Shown here piece after piece: positions 24,800-33,900 of a DNA stretch of 64,000 bases. Source of the DNA: Octadecabacter dasysiphoniae. GTDB taxonomy: Bacteria > Pseudomonadota > Alphaproteobacteria > Rhodobacterales > Rhodobacteraceae. The position numbers were made by a program, and so were the translations under genes. Each line of letters starts with the position of its first letter. The stretch's first letter is position 1. The notes beneath the pieces were generated by a model. It worked only from the letters and a program-made list of their open reading frames with translations. It made no database searches and was not told where the DNA came from. The stretch covers positions 372,001 through 436,000 of the forward strand of contig NZ_JAKGAQ010000001.1 in the NCBI RefSeq assembly GCF_021532615.1, read 5' to 3'.

Positions 24800-25465
24800 A
24801 TGCGGAAACTTCTCTTCCCTCTTGTGATCGGTTTGGGCGGCATTGCGGTGCTGCTGTACCTCGCGTTCTGGCAGTTGGACCGGTTGGACTGGAAACTTGG
24901 CGTGATTGCAGACATCAACGCGCGCGTGGCGGCTGATCCGGTGCCGCTGCCCGAACAGGTGGATGCAGAGGCTGACAATTATCTAACCGTCATCATGCAG
25001 GGCGCCGCAACGGGCGAAGAAATCCGGTTTCTGGACTCCGGCACTGCGGCAGGGACGGGCCACCGCATCATTTCCGCTTTCGAAACGGCTGACGGGCGGC
25101 GGGTGATGCTCGATCAGGGATTGCTGCCACTCTATGCGGACGCAGTTGATCCGTTCACAGGTGACGTTACGGTGCAGGGCAATCTGATCTGGCCCGACGA
25201 TATTTCTGACCAAGCCCCAGAGGGTGATGAATGGTACGCTCGCGATGTTGCGGCAATGGCGCAGGCGCTGAATACGGAACCTGTTTTGGTCGTCCTTTCA
25301 GCTGCGTCGCAATATGATGACCGTTTGACGCCCTTGGCCGTGGACACCCGCAACATTAAGAACGACCATCTGGAATACGCGATCACATGGTTCTTGCTGG
25401 CAGTGGTCTGGTTGTCGATGACGATGTTCTATACGGCGCGATCCATGCGCAAAAAGGAAGACTGA
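24800..25465 (+). CDS. SURF1-family cytochrome oxidase biogenesis protein
   Basis: 221 residues with a helix at each end (about 5-24 and 190-212) enclosing a periplasmic domain; the N-terminal FWQLDRLDWK and the C-terminal NNHLEYAITWF-like NDHLEYAITWFLLA are SURF1 marks. SURF1 helps insert heme a into subunit I. The frame is open back to 24740, but that start lies inside the terminator; the ATG at 24800 is used. It ends 1 bp before thrC. Confidence 0.93.
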   Translation: MRKLLFPLVIGLGGIAVLLYLAFWQLDRLDWKLGVIADINARVAADPVPLPEQVDAEADNYLTVIMQGAATGEEIRFLDSGTAAGTGHRIISAFETADGRRVMLDQGLLPLYADAVDPFTGDVTVQGNLIWPDDISDQAPEGDEWYARDVAAMAQALNTEPVLVVLSAASQYDDRLTPLAVDTRNIKNDHLEYAITWFLLAVVWLSMTMFYTARSMRKKED

Positions 25466-25466
25466 T

Positions 25467-26855
25467 ATGAAATATGTCTCAACCCGTGGGGCGGCGCCCG
25501 AACTGACGTTCGAACAGGCGATGATGACAGGCCTTGCGCGCGACGGTGGATTGTATGTGCCCGACGTGATCCCGACCCTAAGCCACGATCAGATCGCTGC
25601 GATGGCGGGCCAATCCTATGAGGATATTGCGTTTACGGTCATGCGCCCGTTCATTGGCGAAACCTTTACGGATGACGAATTTCGCGGACTGATCGATGCG
25701 GCCTATGCAGGGTTCAGCCACGCGGCCCGTGCGCCTCTCAAGCAGCTTGATAGCAATCATTTCTTGCTTGAACTGTTTCACGGTCCGACGCTCGCGTTCA
25801 AAGACTTTGCCATGCAGTTGATCGGGCAAATGTTCCAGGCCTCCCTGACGCGGTCGGGCAAGCGCATCACGATTGTCGGGGCGACGTCCGGTGATACTGG
25901 GTCTGCGGCGATTGAGGCGTTTCGCGGGCTGACGAACGTCGATGTCTTTATCCTATTCCCCCATGGCCGCGTGTCCGAAGTCCAGCGTCGTCAAATGACG
26001 ACACCTGTTGAATCCAACGTTCACGCGCTGGCGATGGATGGCGATTTCGATGATTGCCAAGCCACGCTTAAGGACATGTTCAACGATTTTGACTTCCGCG
26101 ACGGTGTGAACCTCGCGGGTGTGAATTCGATCAATTGGGGCCGGGTTTTGGCGCAAGTTGTCTACTTCTTCAGCTCTGCTGTTTCCGTCGGCGCGCCGCA
26201 CCGCCCCGTCAATTTCACCGTGCCGACAGGTAACTTTGGGGACATCTTTGCAGGCTACATCGCCAAACGCATGGGCCTGCCCATTGACCAACTGGTGATT
26301 GCCACGAACCAGAACGACATTTTGCACCGCACGCTGGAAACGGGCGCGCAAACCAAAGAAGGCGTCACGCCATCCATCAGCCCGTCGATGGATATTCAGG
26401 TGTCGTCGAATTTTGAACGCGCATTGTTTGACGCCTATGGGCGCGATGGCAGTGTCGTTGCTGAACAGATGGACGAACTGAAGACCAAAGGCGCGTTTAC
26501 TATCAGCCAAGGTGCCATCGAAATGCTGCGCGACACGTTTGCATCCGGCCGTGCATCAGAGGATGAAACCTATGCCGCAATCACGGGGGAGCTAACCCGA
26601 TCAGGAGAGCTTTTGTGCCCGCACAGCGCCGTTGGTGTAAAAGTGGCCGAGGCGTTTCAATCCGCCACACCGATGATCACATTGGCCACCGCACACCCAG
26701 CCAAATTCCCTGCCGCAGTTGAAAAAGCGACGGGCCAGCACCCCCCATTACCACCGCACATGGCCGATCTTTATGAACGCGACGAACGTATCACGCGGGT
26801 CGCAAACGATCTGGCCGCATTGCAATCATTGATCAAGGAGCGGATCGCCAAGTGA
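25467..26855 (+). CDS. thrC: Threonine synthase
   Basis: 462 residues, PLP-dependent, converting O-phosphohomoserine to threonine. The PLP lysine is in PTLAFKDFAMQ; the phosphate loop is GATSGDTGSAA. MKYVSTRGAAPELTFEQAM is the usual start. The stop overlaps the GTG of the next gene (GTGA). This long form resembles the fungal/proteobacterial class of ThrC. Confidence 0.97.
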   Translation: MKYVSTRGAAPELTFEQAMMTGLARDGGLYVPDVIPTLSHDQIAAMAGQSYEDIAFTVMRPFIGETFTDDEFRGLIDAAYAGFSHAARAPLKQLDSNHFLLELFHGPTLAFKDFAMQLIGQMFQASLTRSGKRITIVGATSGDTGSAAIEAFRGLTNVDVFILFPHGRVSEVQRRQMTTPVESNVHALAMDGDFDDCQATLKDMFNDFDFRDGVNLAGVNSINWGRVLAQVVYFFSSAVSVGAPHRPVNFTVPTGNFGDIFAGYIAKRMGLPIDQLVIATNQNDILHRTLETGAQTKEGVTPSISPSMDIQVSSNFERALFDAYGRDGSVVAEQMDELKTKGAFTISQGAIEMLRDTFASGRASEDETYAAITGELTRSGELLCPHSAVGVKVAEAFQSATPMITLATAHPAKFPAAVEKATGQHPPLPPHMADLYERDERITRVANDLAALQSLIKERIAK

Positions 26856-28117
26856 CCGTCCAATTACACACGCTCTCTAACGGGTTCCGCATCGTCACCG
26901 AACAAATGCCAGGTCTGAAATCCGCATCCATCGGGATTTGGGTGACGGCGGGCGGGCGCCACGAACGCCCCGAGCAAAACGGCATTGCACATTTTCTTGA
27001 ACATATGGCGTTCAAGGGCACCAAGCGGCGCAGTGCGTTGCAAATCGCCGAAGCGATCGAAGATGTGGGCGGATACATCAACGCCTATACATCGCGCGAA
27101 ATGACAGCCTATTACGCGCGGGTTTTGGAAAACGATGTACCGCTGGCGTTGGATGTCATTGCAGACATCTTGTTGAACCCGACATTTGATGAAAGCGAGA
27201 TTGAGGTTGAGCGCGGGGTGATTTTGCAAGAAATCGGCCAAGCCCTCGACACGCCAGACGACATAATTTTTGACTGGCTCCAGGAAGAGGCGTTTCCCGA
27301 TCAGGCGATTGGCCGCACAATCCTGGGCCCAACCGAACGCGTCAGCAGCTTTTCACGTGCAGATCTGTCAGATTTTGTGGGGGAACATTATGGCCCCGAC
27401 CAGATGATTTTGTCCGCTGCAGGGGCGGTTGATCCTGACGAATTGCTTGCCTTGGCGGAAAAGCTGTTTGGTCATCTACCGCCACGATCCATACCCAATG
27501 CCGCGCAGCCCGCGGCCTTCGCGGGTGGTGAAAAGCGCGTGTTGAAAGGGCTTGAACAAGCGCATTTCGCGCTCGCGTTTGAAGGACCGGATTATCGCGA
27601 CCCCGGCATCTATGCCGCGCAAATCCATGCAATTGCGATGGGCGGGGGCATGTCGTCGCGCCTGTTTCAGGAACTGCGCGAAAATCGCGGACTGTGTTAT
27701 ACGATCTTCGCCCAGGCGGGTGCCTACGCAGACACAGGCATGATGACGGTTTATGCTGGCACATCATCCGAACAATTGGGCGAACTGGCGACCCTGACCA
27801 TCGACGAGATGAAACGCGCCGCCGACGACATGAGCGCACAAGAAGTGGCGCGCGCACGGGCCCAAATGAAGGCTGGGATGTTGATGGGGCTGGAAAGCCC
27901 ATCCAACCGCGCAGAACGGCTGGCGCGTATGGTCGCAATCTGGGGCGAAGTGCCAACGATTGAAGACACGATCGAGCGTATTGACGCCGTGACGACAGGG
28001 GATGTGCGCAGCTTTGGCGAAGGTCTGATCACGAACGCAGGGTCTGCGATGGCGCTTTATGGTCCTGTGGATGATGCACCCGCGCTGGAGGCATTGCGGC
28101 GTAGGCTGGCTGCATAA
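26852..28117 (+). CDS. M16-family zinc peptidase (mitochondrial processing peptidase-like)
   Basis: 421 residues with the inverted zinc motif HFLEH in GIAHFLEHMAFKGT and the downstream Glu in EVERGVILQEI, so the active half is intact. The C-terminal half holds the R/Y-type substrate motif region GGMSSRLFQELRENRGLCY. It starts with GTG overlapping thrC; the thrC-M16 pairing is common in Alphaproteobacteria. The natural substrate is unknown. Confidence 0.94.
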   Translation: MTVQLHTLSNGFRIVTEQMPGLKSASIGIWVTAGGRHERPEQNGIAHFLEHMAFKGTKRRSALQIAEAIEDVGGYINAYTSREMTAYYARVLENDVPLALDVIADILLNPTFDESEIEVERGVILQEIGQALDTPDDIIFDWLQEEAFPDQAIGRTILGPTERVSSFSRADLSDFVGEHYGPDQMILSAAGAVDPDELLALAEKLFGHLPPRSIPNAAQPAAFAGGEKRVLKGLEQAHFALAFEGPDYRDPGIYAAQIHAIAMGGGMSSRLFQELRENRGLCYTIFAQAGAYADTGMMTVYAGTSSEQLGELATLTIDEMKRAADDMSAQEVARARAQMKAGMLMGLESPSNRAERLARMVAIWGEVPTIEDTIERIDAVTTGDVRSFGEGLITNAGSAMALYGPVDDAPALEALRRRLAA

Positions 28118-28701
28118 TGCTGCGGAACCGTAACAAAATCAGGCTCGAGACGGAGCGCTTGACGTTGCGCCCGCCCGCACATGCGGATTTTCGTCAATGG
28201 GCCGCACTGAGACAGGACTCCAAAGCGTTCCTGACACATTGGGAACCGACTTGGGCGCCAGATCATCTAACGCGCAAGAGTTTCACCAATCGGGTCTATT
28301 GGGCACAGCGTTCCATTGCCGCAGGTACAGCAGTGCCTTTGTTTATCGTGCGACGCAGCGATGAGACCGTAATGGGGGCGATCACGCTTGATCATATCCG
28401 GCGCGGGCCCGCCCAAGCAGGGACGACCGGATACTGGATCGGTGAAGCGCATGCGCGTCAGGGATATATGCGCGAGGCGATCGAGGCTGTCGTGCATTAC
28501 GCATTTACCACGCTAGACCTGAGCCGGATCGAAGCGGGGTGTTTGCCGGAAAACACACCGTCGCGTGGATTGTTGGAGAGCTGCGGCTACAAGTATGAAG
28601 GCGTGGCGCAGGCCTATTTGCAAATCAACGGACGGTGGCGGAATCATGTTTTATACGCCAACTTGCGCCATGATCGACGTGGTAAGACGGACGTGGGATG
28701 A
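28117..28701 (+). CDS. GNAT N-acetyltransferase (RimJ/RimL type)
   Basis: 194 residues. RLETERLTLRPPAHADF at the N-terminus and GYWIGEAHARQGYMREAIEAVVHYAF (acetyl-CoA loop) with LSRIEAGCLPENTPSRGLLESCGYKYEG mark the RimJ/RimL-like class that acetylates protein N-termini. Its ATG overlaps the stop of the M16 gene (TAATG), so it is coupled to it. The target is unknown. Confidence 0.9.
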   Translation: MLRNRNKIRLETERLTLRPPAHADFRQWAALRQDSKAFLTHWEPTWAPDHLTRKSFTNRVYWAQRSIAAGTAVPLFIVRRSDETVMGAITLDHIRRGPAQAGTTGYWIGEAHARQGYMREAIEAVVHYAFTTLDLSRIEAGCLPENTPSRGLLESCGYKYEGVAQAYLQINGRWRNHVLYANLRHDRRGKTDVG

Positions 28702-28732
28702 CCTTTGGTCAGCGCGTGCCGCGGGCGGGGGC

Positions 28733-28806
28733 GCCCCTGCGGGGCACATATAGGGGCTCTGCCCCTCGGCCTGCGGCCTCACCCCAGAATATTTAGAAAC
28801 CAAAGA
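28733..28806 (-). repeat. Dispersed intergenic element, copy 2 (minus orientation)
   Basis: Read on minus: TCTTTGGTTTCTAAATATTC (28806-28787), then the hairpins AGGGGC-AGA-GCCCCT (28752-28766) and GCCCC-GCA-GGGGC (28733-28745). Same core as copies at 10079 and 52045. It lies between the GNAT gene and the FAD-linked oxidase and may terminate the upstream transcript. Confidence 0.7.
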
Positions 28807-28823
28807 CAACAGGAGCGGCTGAG

Positions 28824-30230
28824 ATGGTTTTGCAAGAAGCGAACGGTGCGTTTTTGGACCATCTAAAGGCGATTTTGCCTGCAGCTGCGTTTGCCGCCGA
28901 TCCGGCAGGTTTTCTGACGGAGCCGCGCGGGCGGTGGAGCGGGCGCGGTGTCGTGGTGTCACCGGCCAGCGTTGATGAAATGTCGGTGGTGATGGGCGCG
29001 TGTCATGGCGCACAGGTGCCCGTGGTGCCCTATTCGGGCGGTACAGGATTGGTCGGGGGCCAAATTGTCGAAGATTTGGTGCCTGTGGTTGTGTCCCTTG
29101 CGCGGATGAATCGTGTGCGCGGGGTTTACGCAGACGAGAATGTGATGGAGGTCGATGCGGGCGTCATTCTGGCCGATGTGCAGGCCGCCGCAGCGGACGT
29201 GGGCCGGTTGTTTCCATTGTCGTTGGCGTCTGAAGGATCGGCGCGCATTGGTGGATTGTTGGCGACCAATGCCGGTGGGTTGAATGTGATCCGCTATGGA
29301 AATGCACGCGCGCAGGTTCTGGGGGTGGAAGTGGTGCTTGCTGATGGGACCATCTGGAACGGGATGAGCCGTCTGCGCAAAGACAACACCGGATATGATC
29401 TGCGTGATCTTATGATCGGGTCCGAGGGGACGCTGGGTATTATCACAGGGGCATCGCTGCGTATGATGCCACGTCCCGCACAGGAGGCGACGGCGATGTT
29501 TGTGGTGCCGTCCCCAAAGGCGGCGGTGTCGCTTTTGGCTTTGGCGGGTGAACACCTTGGCGAAACGGTGACAGCGTTTGAACTGATCCATCGGCAGGGC
29601 TTTGATTTCCTAGAGGAGGCGGGGCTGGCCTACAAAGCACCGTTCAAAGATGTGCCTGAATGGTCTGTCTTGATGAAGGTGGGGCTGCCAAAGGGCCAAT
29701 CGGCGCAAGGCGCGTTGGAGGCGTTGTTTGAAGCGGCTGGCGATCTGGTACTGGATGGCGTGATCGCGCAATCCAGTCAGCAGGCCCGCGATTTGTGGAA
29801 CATTCGTGAAACCATACCGGAAGGCAATCGCCGGATCGGATCTGTGTCGTCCCATGATATTTCCGTACCCATTTCCTGCGTGCCCACGTTTATCGAACGC
29901 GCCCCCGCAATCATTGCCGAAATCGGGGAATTCAGGATCAATTGCTTTGGCCATTTGGGCGACGGAAACCTGCATTATAATGTGTTCCCCCAAAAAGGGC
30001 GCACGCGCGCGGATCATGAAAATCAGCGCGATGTGATCAAAACGGCGGTGCATGATCTGGCCCATTCGTTTGGCGGGTCTGTCAGTGCCGAACATGGGAT
30101 TGGTCGCCTTAAGGTGGCTGATTTGGAAACGTATGGTGATCCCGCAAAGCTGGCGATGATGCGTGCGATCAAGGATGCGCTGGACCCGCGTGGCATTATG
30201 AATCCTGGCGCAGTCCTGCGCGCCTTGTAA
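28824..30230 (+). CDS. FAD-linked 2-hydroxyacid dehydrogenase (GlcD/D-2-hydroxyglutarate dehydrogenase-like)
   Basis: 468 residues. The N-terminal FAD_binding_4 domain has VPYSGGTGLVGGQ and EGSARIGGLLATNAGG, then YDLRDLMIGSEGTLGIIT; the C-terminal FAD-oxidase domain carries NCFGHLGDGNLHYNVFP and SAEHGIGRLK. Such enzymes oxidise D-lactate, glycolate or D-2-hydroxyglutarate. No glcE/glcF partners are adjacent, which favours a stand-alone D-2-hydroxyglutarate or D-lactate dehydrogenase. AGGAG lies before the ATG. Confidence 0.88.
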   Translation: MVLQEANGAFLDHLKAILPAAAFAADPAGFLTEPRGRWSGRGVVVSPASVDEMSVVMGACHGAQVPVVPYSGGTGLVGGQIVEDLVPVVVSLARMNRVRGVYADENVMEVDAGVILADVQAAAADVGRLFPLSLASEGSARIGGLLATNAGGLNVIRYGNARAQVLGVEVVLADGTIWNGMSRLRKDNTGYDLRDLMIGSEGTLGIITGASLRMMPRPAQEATAMFVVPSPKAAVSLLALAGEHLGETVTAFELIHRQGFDFLEEAGLAYKAPFKDVPEWSVLMKVGLPKGQSAQGALEALFEAAGDLVLDGVIAQSSQQARDLWNIRETIPEGNRRIGSVSSHDISVPISCVPTFIERAPAIIAEIGEFRINCFGHLGDGNLHYNVFPQKGRTRADHENQRDVIKTAVHDLAHSFGGSVSAEHGIGRLKVADLETYGDPAKLAMMRAIKDALDPRGIMNPGAVLRAL

Positions 30231-30301
30231 ATCACGGGCGGTGTTGCGCCTGCGTCCGTAGCGCCGTAAGAGGGCGCGGACTAAGATTTTAGGACAGACC
30301 C

Positions 30302-31540
30302 ATGCCCGTTTTGGTGATGAAATTTGGTGGCACAAGCGTTGCGACCGTGGACAAGATCAAGCGCGCGGCCAAGAAGGTCGGCGTGGAGGTGGCCAAGGGC
30401 TACGATGTGATTGTTATTGTGTCGGCCATGTCCGGTGAGACGAATAAGCTGGTTGGTTTTGTCAATGACACGTCGCCCCTGTATGATGCGCGCGAATATG
30501 ATGCGATTGTGTCCAGTGGTGAAAACGTGACGGCGGGCTTGATGGCGCTGACGTTGCAGGAAATGGACGTGCCCGCGCGCAGTTGGCAAGGCTGGCAGGT
30601 TCCGGTGATGACGACCAGTGCGCACAGTTCGGCGCGGATCGAAGAAATCCCAACCGATAATATCAACGCCAAGTTTGGCGAAGGTATGAAGGTGGCCGTC
30701 GTTGCAGGGTTCCAAGGCGTCAGCCCCGAAGGACGTATTACAACGCTGGGGCGCGGCGGGTCTGATACGACTGCCGTGGCCTTTGCAGCAGCGTTTGAGG
30801 CAGATCGTTGTGATATCTATACCGACGTGGACGGGGTTTACACGACAGACCCTCGAGTGACCGACAAGGCCCGCAAGCTCGATAAAATCGCGTTTGAGGA
30901 AATGTTGGAATTGGCGTCACTGGGCGCGAAAGTCTTGCAGACCCGCAGCGTGGAATTGGCGATGCGATACAAGGTGCGCCTGCGCGTGCTTTCATCATTT
31001 GAAGAACAATCTGACACGGCGGGAACGCTTGTGTGTGCGGAGGAAGAAATCATGGAATCCAATGTGGTAGCAGGCGTCGCGTTCAGCCGTGACGAAGCGA
31101 AAATGACCCTGATTTCGGTGGCCGACCGCCCCGGAATTGCCGCCGCGATCTTTGGCCCACTGGCCGAGGCGGGTGTGAACGTTGACATGATTGTTCAGAA
31201 CATCTCTGAGGAAGGCCGCACGGACATGACGTTCAGCTGCCCCATCGATCAAGTGGCGCGCGCGCAAAAAGCGATGGACGAAGCCAAGGCGCGTGACGAC
31301 ATCAACTTCCACGATCTTGTGGCTGATACGGATGTTGCCAAAGTGTCTATCGTCGGCATCGGAATGCGATCCCATGCGGGTGTGGCTGCAAAAATGTTTG
31401 CGACCCTGCGCGATGAAGGCGTGAACATCAAAGTCATCACCACATCCGAAATCAAGACATCCGTTTTGATTGATCGCAAGTACATGGAATTGGCGGTTCA
31501 AGCGCTGCACGACGCGTTCGAGCTTGAAAAAGCGGCATGA
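30302..31540 (+). CDS. lysC: Aspartate kinase
   Basis: 412 residues; first step of lysine, threonine and methionine synthesis. VMKFGGTSVA is at the N-terminus, and GRGGSDTTAVAFAAAFEADRCDIYTDVDGV is the nucleotide/aspartate region. Two ACT domains fill the last 150 residues (RPGIAAAIFGPLAEAGVNVDMI and SIVGIGMRSHAGVAAKMF), so feedback inhibition is expected. A small imperfect GC hairpin lies at 30254-30281 in the leader, with no clear riboswitch. The stop overlaps the next gene by 4 bp. Confidence 0.97.
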   Translation: MPVLVMKFGGTSVATVDKIKRAAKKVGVEVAKGYDVIVIVSAMSGETNKLVGFVNDTSPLYDAREYDAIVSSGENVTAGLMALTLQEMDVPARSWQGWQVPVMTTSAHSSARIEEIPTDNINAKFGEGMKVAVVAGFQGVSPEGRITTLGRGGSDTTAVAFAAAFEADRCDIYTDVDGVYTTDPRVTDKARKLDKIAFEEMLELASLGAKVLQTRSVELAMRYKVRLRVLSSFEEQSDTAGTLVCAEEEIMESNVVAGVAFSRDEAKMTLISVADRPGIAAAIFGPLAEAGVNVDMIVQNISEEGRTDMTFSCPIDQVARAQKAMDEAKARDDINFHDLVADTDVAKVSIVGIGMRSHAGVAAKMFATLRDEGVNIKVITTSEIKTSVLIDRKYMELAVQALHDAFELEKAA

Positions 31541-31974
31541 TTGTTCGCGCTGCCACGGATGCGGATCGCCCGGAGTGGGACGCATTGTATGACGCCTATG
31601 CGCAGTTCTACGAGGTTCCCCAAACGCCAGAAATGCGCGCAAAGGTCTGGGGTTGGATTGCCGATCCTGCCAATGAAGTGAACGCCTTTGTGGCGGACGC
31701 TGATGGCGTGCTTGTCGGTATTGCCCACTACCGCGCGTTTATGCGGCCGCTGGCGGCGGCGTCGGGCCTTTTTCTTGATGATTTGTTCGTGTCACCTGCG
31801 GCGCGCGGGTCTGGTGCTGCGGCTGCGTTGATTGGCGCGGTAAAGGATGCGGCAAAATCGCAGGGCCATTCCGTTGTGCGCTGGATCACGGCCGCTGACA
31901 ATGCGCGGGCGCGGGGGCTTTATGACAAAGTCGCGCAAGCGGGCGACTGGGTGACCTACGACATCAACGTCTAG
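31537..31974 (+). CDS. GNAT N-acetyltransferase
   Basis: 145 residues with the GNAT core: GLFLDDLFVSPAARGSGAAAALIGAVKDAA (acetyl-CoA pyrophosphate loop R-G-S-G-A) and ITAADNARARGLYDKVA at the C-terminal end. It begins with ATGA on the lysC stop and converges with, and overlaps by 4 bp, the LysR gene. Substrate unknown. Confidence 0.88.
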   Translation: MIVRAATDADRPEWDALYDAYAQFYEVPQTPEMRAKVWGWIADPANEVNAFVADADGVLVGIAHYRAFMRPLAAASGLFLDDLFVSPAARGSGAAAALIGAVKDAAKSQGHSVVRWITAADNARARGLYDKVAQAGDWVTYDINV

Positions 31975-32756
31975 AGTTTCAGAACACTGACAAGGCGGTC
32001 AATCGTGCGCCGAACCTCGGGAATAAAGCGGTCTGTATTGTGGCTGACGACCCACTGATCGTGGGTCAGGGCGGCAATATCACGGCTTTGGCGGGTTAGG
32101 TTTGGTTCAGTTTCACCGATAAATGTAGGCAACACCGCCTGCGCTGCCCCTGCGCGGGCAAGGTCGAGCGCATGGGTTGGGTGCGTCACCTCGATCGTGC
32201 CATGTGGTGCGTTGTCTTTGACCCAAGCCGCCGAAGGTGTCGCCCCGACCACCTGAACCCAAGGCGTGCCCGCTTGCCCATAGCGCGCGAATTTGATCGA
32301 GGCGACCCGTTGACCCGCAAGGCCGACGTGATCGGGGCGATGATTGCGCACGCCGATCAAGGCCTCGCGGTGTGGAATATCAAGCACGTGATCTGCCGCC
32401 ACAAACCGCAACGTCACATTGTTCTGCGCAAGGGCAGCCGCGTTTTCGCACAGCAATCGTGTCGTCCAGACCCCCGCTGAAATCTTGACCAAACGATTGT
32501 CGCGCGCTGTGGTCATCCCATCGATTTGCCCGGCAAGCCCTGTAGTCTGGTGCAATAATTCTGTGCCCTGCGTGGTCAGGTCATAACCCTTGGCATGGCG
32601 CACAAACAGCTCCTGCCTGAGGGCGCGTTCAAGCGTCAGCATACGCCGCCCCAATGTCGGCGCGCTTAGGCCTGTCGTGCTGGCAGCGCCGGACAATCCG
32701 CCCGCATTTGCCACGGCGATAAACAGACGCAGATCGTCCCAGTTCATTTCATTCAT
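31971..32756 (-). CDS. LysR-family transcriptional regulator
   Basis: 261 residues, shorter than the usual ~300. The N-terminal winged helix-turn-helix is clear (WDDLRLFIAVANAGGLSGAASTTGLSAPTLGRRMLTLE); the effector domain is abbreviated. It is divergent from the aldo/keto reductase gene with an 80-bp AT-rich gap, the standard layout for a LysR regulator and its target. The inducer is unknown. Confidence 0.88.
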   Translation of the reverse strand: MNEMNWDDLRLFIAVANAGGLSGAASTTGLSAPTLGRRMLTLERALRQELFVRHAKGYDLTTQGTELLHQTTGLAGQIDGMTTARDNRLVKISAGVWTTRLLCENAAALAQNNVTLRFVAADHVLDIPHREALIGVRNHRPDHVGLAGQRVASIKFARYGQAGTPWVQVVGATPSAAWVKDNAPHGTIEVTHPTHALDLARAGAAQAVLPTFIGETEPNLTRQSRDIAALTHDQWVVSHNTDRFIPEVRRTIDRLVSVLKL

Positions 32757-32836
32757 GTTCTTATCATTACATATTCAATCATTTTTGTAATGGCTTTGTC
32801 CTGCGATGATGGCGTTCTAATCACGAGGAGACCATC

Positions 32837-33820
32837 ATGAAAATATCATCAGACACCCCGCGTCTTGGCCTTGGCTGTTGGCCGCTTAGTGGGCCGTTCT
32901 ATCAAGGCAACCGTGCTTTGGGTTATGCTAACGCTGACCCCGCCGAAAGCCTGCGTGCACTTGATGCCGCTTATGCCAATGGCATCCGGATTTTCGATAC
33001 GGCCGCTGTCTATGGCGCCGGAAAAGGAGAACGTCTGGTCGGGGCGTCCATCGCGCAAAAACCGGACACGACCATCATCAGCAAAATAGGGCTGAAATTT
33101 GATGAGGACAGCGAACAACTGATCGGTCCGGACAGTGATCCGGCCAACGTGATGGCCGCGATTGACGCCTGTTTGGCGCGTCTGAACTGTGATCATATCG
33201 ATTTGATGTTGCTGCACCAAAACGAACTGCCTGTGGAAGACGCCGCGCCCCTTTTCGACGCGATGGAGGCTGCCCGCCAAGCGGGTAAAATCGGCACCTT
33301 TGGGTGGAGTACGGATTTTCCCGACAGCGTCGCGGCGATGGCCCCGCGCGATGGATTTAGTGCGGTTGAACACGCCATGCATGTTTTCCTGCCCGCGAGC
33401 GATGTCAGAAAAGAAATTGAAAACAATGGCTTGATATCGCTTGCGCGGTCTCCCTTGGCGATGGGGCTGCTGTCGGGGAAATACGGCGCATCGACGAAAT
33501 TGGCGCAGGACGACGTGCGCACGGGCGATGAAGATTACAACGACTACTACGTCGATGGCCGTGCTAACCCTAAATACCTTGATCAGATTGCGACGGTGCG
33601 TGATTTGCTGCAAACGGGCGGGCGTAGTCTGGTTCAAGGCGCATTGGGATGGGTTATGGCCGCAGGGGGAACCACGGTGCCATTGCCCGGTGCACGCACC
33701 GTGGCGCAAGTTGAAGAAAACGCCAAAGCCTTGGTGCATGGCCCGCTGCCGGATCAGATCATCGCAGATATCGAAGCGGTATTGACCCGCCCAACAGAAG
33801 GACCAGCGCGAGCGCGGTAA
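32837..33820 (+). CDS. Aldo/keto reductase
   Basis: 327 residues, TIM barrel. FDTAAVYGAGKGERLVG carries the catalytic Asp and Tyr, IISKIGLKFD the Lys, and IDLMLLHQNELP the His. The C-terminal GALGWVMAAGGTTVPLPGARTVAQVEENAKAL is the NADPH-binding segment. The sequence resembles sugar (galactose/fucose) dehydrogenase-like AKRs, but substrate choice is not secure. Probably controlled by the divergent LysR gene. Confidence 0.9.
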   Translation: MKISSDTPRLGLGCWPLSGPFYQGNRALGYANADPAESLRALDAAYANGIRIFDTAAVYGAGKGERLVGASIAQKPDTTIISKIGLKFDEDSEQLIGPDSDPANVMAAIDACLARLNCDHIDLMLLHQNELPVEDAAPLFDAMEAARQAGKIGTFGWSTDFPDSVAAMAPRDGFSAVEHAMHVFLPASDVRKEIENNGLISLARSPLAMGLLSGKYGASTKLAQDDVRTGDEDYNDYYVDGRANPKYLDQIATVRDLLQTGGRSLVQGALGWVMAAGGTTVPLPGARTVAQVEENAKALVHGPLPDQIIADIEAVLTRPTEGPARAR

Positions 33821-33900
33821 ATGTCACAACCCTGTCGTGTGTTCGCCATTGCGACCCCGTCAGCGCGCGGGTAGTCTTGTGCTGCGCGGTGGGGGAACAG

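Noticed and set aside
30254..30281. Possible lysine riboswitch in the lysC leader
   Set aside because: The 71-bp gap is far too short for a lysine riboswitch; only a small imperfect hairpin is seen.
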